Shown here piece by piece: positions 6,970 through 8,121 of a stretch of DNA of 8,121 nt (position 1 is the stretch's first letter; each line of letters starts with the position of its first letter). Origin of the DNA: a bacterium (GTDB taxonomy: Bacteria; Ratteibacteria; UBA8468; B48-G9; JAFGKM01). The notes beneath the pieces were generated by a model. That model searched no databases. It worked only from the letters and a program-made list of their open reading frames with translations, and was not told where the DNA came from. Location: positions 1-8,121 of the forward strand of contig DAORXQ010000076.1 of NCBI GenBank assembly GCA_035371905.1. The letters run 5' to 3'. The translations under genes and the position numbers were made by a program.

Positions 6970-7932
6970 TCATTTTTTATTGAGATAATCTGTTATTAAG
7001 AGATAAATGCCAGAAGCATTTTCTCCAACTTTACTTTCTTTTAAATTTAATTCATGCTGTGAATAATATGTTAAATATAGCTTTCCATTTTCATAAAAAG
7101 AACCACAGTATGAAGTATCTCCTGAACTTGGAAGAATTCTTACAAGTTCTAATTTTTTATTTTTCATATCAAGTTCAAATATTCCTGTTTTTGTTATATA
7201 TTCTCTATCTTTAATTTCAGAAAGTAAACTTTCTTTTTTTAAATAAATTCTACCCGCAGTAAATATTTTATCATGAAATTTAAATATATGTGGTCCTTGA
7301 ATAATAAAATTTAAAGGATATTTTTCCCATTTTTTATAAGGAGGAGTAGAAATTGCAAGAATTGGTGTTTGATAATTTTCTCTTCTCACTATTGCATAAC
7401 ATAACCCATCTTTTTCAAATAAAAAATCTGCTTCATTTGCATATTCTCCTTTAACAATCTGTGATATTTCTTTAAAATTTAATCCATCTTCTGATAGAAA
7501 TAAATAAGTTCCTCTTTCAAGTTTTAATTCATATGAAGTTGCGTAAAGTTTTTCATTAAAATTTCTTATTCTCCAGAACCAGAGATTATAATTTTCAAAT
7601 TTGACTGGTGGAATAAAATTTGTTCCGTCTTCTGAATAACTGATATACATATCTATTTTTTCTTTTTCATTTAAAAACCTTACACCAAATAATACTCCTA
7701 TTTTATTTTTAAATCTAAAAAATTTTGGGTCTCTACTATCATGAAAATTCGGAAATTTTTTTATTAAATCCCATTTTTCCAGATTTTTTGACTTAATAAT
7801 ATATATTTCACCATTTCCACTAACAGCATGTTTAGTTGCATGTCTGAAAGTTACAAGAAAATTTTTTTTATGTTTAATTATATCTGTAAAAGCATTATGA
7901 TAACCATCCCACCATATACATTTTATTTCCAT
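6970..7932 (-). CDS. Sialidase-like beta-propeller protein (putative cytoplasmic glycosidase)
   Basis: This 320-residue protein looks like a six-bladed sialidase-superfamily propeller. Asp-box-like turns SEDGTNF (100-106) and SEDGLNF (147-153), plus a degenerate SKNLEKW (48-54), mark successive blades. Other family-like blocks are FTDII (15-19), TFRH (28-31), SRDPKFF (66-72), NEADFLF (166-172), GPHIF (213-217), AGRI (226-229) and a C-terminal GDTSYCGSFYENGKLYLTYYSQHE (271-294). Candidate active-site residues are Arg30, Arg67, Glu167, Arg228 and Tyr289/Tyr290, assigned by pattern only. No signal peptide or membrane segment is seen, so it should act inside the cell on imported material, unlike secreted sialidases. 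It precedes the N-acetylneuraminate-lyase-like gene by 15 bp. An in-frame TAA (7944-7942) lies four codons before the ATG, so the start cannot be extended; no Shine-Dalgarno is present. The exact substrate, and whether it hydrolyses a glycoside at all, are uncertain. Confidence 0.8.
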   Translation of the reverse strand: MEIKCIWWDGYHNAFTDIIKHKKNFLVTFRHATKHAVSGNGEIYIIKSKNLEKWDLIKKFPNFHDSRDPKFFRFKNKIGVLFGVRFLNEKEKIDMYISYSEDGTNFIPPVKFENYNLWFWRIRNFNEKLYATSYELKLERGTYLFLSEDGLNFKEISQIVKGEYANEADFLFEKDGLCYAIVRRENYQTPILAISTPPYKKWEKYPLNFIIQGPHIFKFHDKIFTAGRIYLKKESLLSEIKDREYITKTGIFELDMKNKKLELVRILPSSGDTSYCGSFYENGKLYLTYYSQHELNLKESKVGENASGIYLLITDYLNKK

Positions 7933-7938
7933 ATTTTT

Positions 7939-7966
7939 ATTTTACAATAGATGTAAAAAAAAACAA
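7939..7966 (-). promoter_or_regulatory. Candidate promoter of the sialidase-aldolase operon, predicting a leaderless mRNA
   Basis: On the minus strand TTGTTT (7966-7961) is followed after 16 bp by TAAAAT (7944-7939). Only six bases separate this -10 from the ATG (7932), so transcription starting seven bases past the -10 would begin on the A of the start codon. No Shine-Dalgarno sequence lies between, which fits a leaderless message. The -35 is modest and the region is very AT-rich. Confidence 0.45.
7940..7958. promoter_or_regulatory. Inverted repeat 1, candidate operator
   Basis: TTTTACA (7940-7946), five bases, then TGTAAAA (7952-7958) make a perfect 7-bp inverted repeat. It overlaps the candidate -10 of the sialidase-like operon, where a bound repressor would block transcription. 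A related repeat lies about 30 bp to the right. Confidence 0.45.
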
Positions 7967-7970
7967 TTTT

Positions 7971-7986
7971 TTGACATTATTGTAAA
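7971..7986. promoter_or_regulatory. Inverted repeat 2, candidate operator
   Basis: TTGACA (7971-7976), four bases, then TGTAAA (7981-7986) form an inverted repeat with one mismatch. It shares the ACA...TGTAAA core of the repeat at 7940-7958. Its left arm is exactly the -35 of the oxidoreductase promoter. The centre-to-centre distance to the first repeat is about 29.5 bp, near three helical turns. The spacers differ by one base, which weakens the case slightly. Confidence 0.4.
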
Positions 7987-7998
7987 TAAAAGTAAAAT
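7971..7998 (+). promoter_or_regulatory. Candidate sigma70 promoter of the oxidoreductase gene
   Basis: A perfect TTGACA (7971-7976) and TAAAAT (7993-7998) are separated by 16 bp. A start near 8005 would give a leader of about 22 bases containing AGGGAGG (8012-8018), eight bases before the ATG at 8027. This is the best promoter in the window. Confidence 0.6.
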
Positions 7999-8026
7999 TT
8001 TAAATATTCAAAGGGAGGGAAAAAAA

Positions 8027-8121
8027 ATGATAAATGTTGGAATTGTGGGAACTGGTGATAGAGGAACAAGTTTTGTAAAAGCAATTGAAAAAATTCCTGA
8101 GATGAAAGTAGTTGCTATTGT
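8027..8121 (+). CDS. Gfo/Idh/MocA-family NAD(P)-dependent oxidoreductase, N-terminal fragment
   Basis: Only 31 codons are visible before the right edge. They encode a first beta strand INVGIVG and the dinucleotide-binding loop GTGDRG (residues 8-13, fitting GxGxxG), followed by an alpha helix and a second strand KVVAI. This is the usual opening of Gfo/Idh/MocA sugar dehydrogenases, which bind NAD(P) and oxidise or reduce sugars, inositols and sugar acids. The ATG at 8027 follows AGGGAGG by eight bases. The gene is transcribed divergently from the sialidase-like/aldolase operon and probably belongs to the same pathway. Other Rossmann-fold families cannot be excluded from so short a piece, though GTGDRGT close to the N-terminus favours this one. 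Confidence 0.7.
   Translation, partial: MINVGIVGTGDRGTSFVKAIEKIPEMKVVAI

Noticed and set aside
7993..8002. TAAAATTTTA perfect palindrome at the oxidoreductase -10
   Set aside because: A ten-base all-AT palindrome is common at this composition and does not share the ACA-TGTAAA core of the two candidate operators.

Overview
This is an AT-rich stretch of bacterial chromosome (clearly below 40% G+C by eye), densely packed with genes. Nearly every gene has a strong AGGAGG-type Shine-Dalgarno sequence. The gene set is bacterial: a slipin, a heterodimeric ABC exporter, RibF, and creatininase-family, aldolase, sialidase-like and Gfo/Idh/MocA genes. The mix of sugar-acid enzymes with a creatininase-family protein starting LPWG..E.H resembles uncultured, carbohydrate-degrading or thermophilic lineages (PVC-like or other candidate phyla). 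That assignment is an impression, not a demonstration. I see no tRNA, rRNA, CRISPR array, insertion sequence or phage gene.

Layout. The left edge (1-541, minus) holds the N-terminal 180 residues of a stomatin/slipin-type SPFH membrane protein. Divergent from it, sharing a 109-bp promoter region, are two overlapping genes (651-2411 and 2404-4257, plus). They encode the two different halves of a type IV ABC exporter with one degenerate and one complete ATP site. After a 126-bp gap come a creatininase-family metal-dependent amidohydrolase (4384-5151) and ribF (5169-6047), 17 bp apart and probably co-transcribed. ribF converges on the next gene with a single base between the two stop codons.

The right third is a divergent sugar-acid cluster. 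On the minus strand a cytoplasmic sialidase-like beta-propeller protein (7932-6970) is followed 15 bp later by an N-acetylneuraminate-lyase-like aldolase (6954-6049). On the plus strand, across a 94-bp regulatory region, a Gfo/Idh/MocA-type NAD(P)-dependent oxidoreductase starts at 8027 and runs off the window. The regulatory region holds a good sigma70 promoter for the oxidoreductase. It also has a promoter for the minus operon whose -10 lies six bases from the ATG, predicting a leaderless mRNA, and two TTKACA-N4/5-TGTAAA inverted repeats that overlap these promoters.

The most interesting part is this last cluster: three enzyme families that could together release, split and oxidise a sialic-acid-like or other acidic sugar inside the cell, apparently under a shared local operator. 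The substrate is not shown by the sequence. The remaining genes are recognisable families, with two smaller points of interest: a proline in place of the switch histidine in one ABC half, and the pairing of a creatininase-family gene with ribF.
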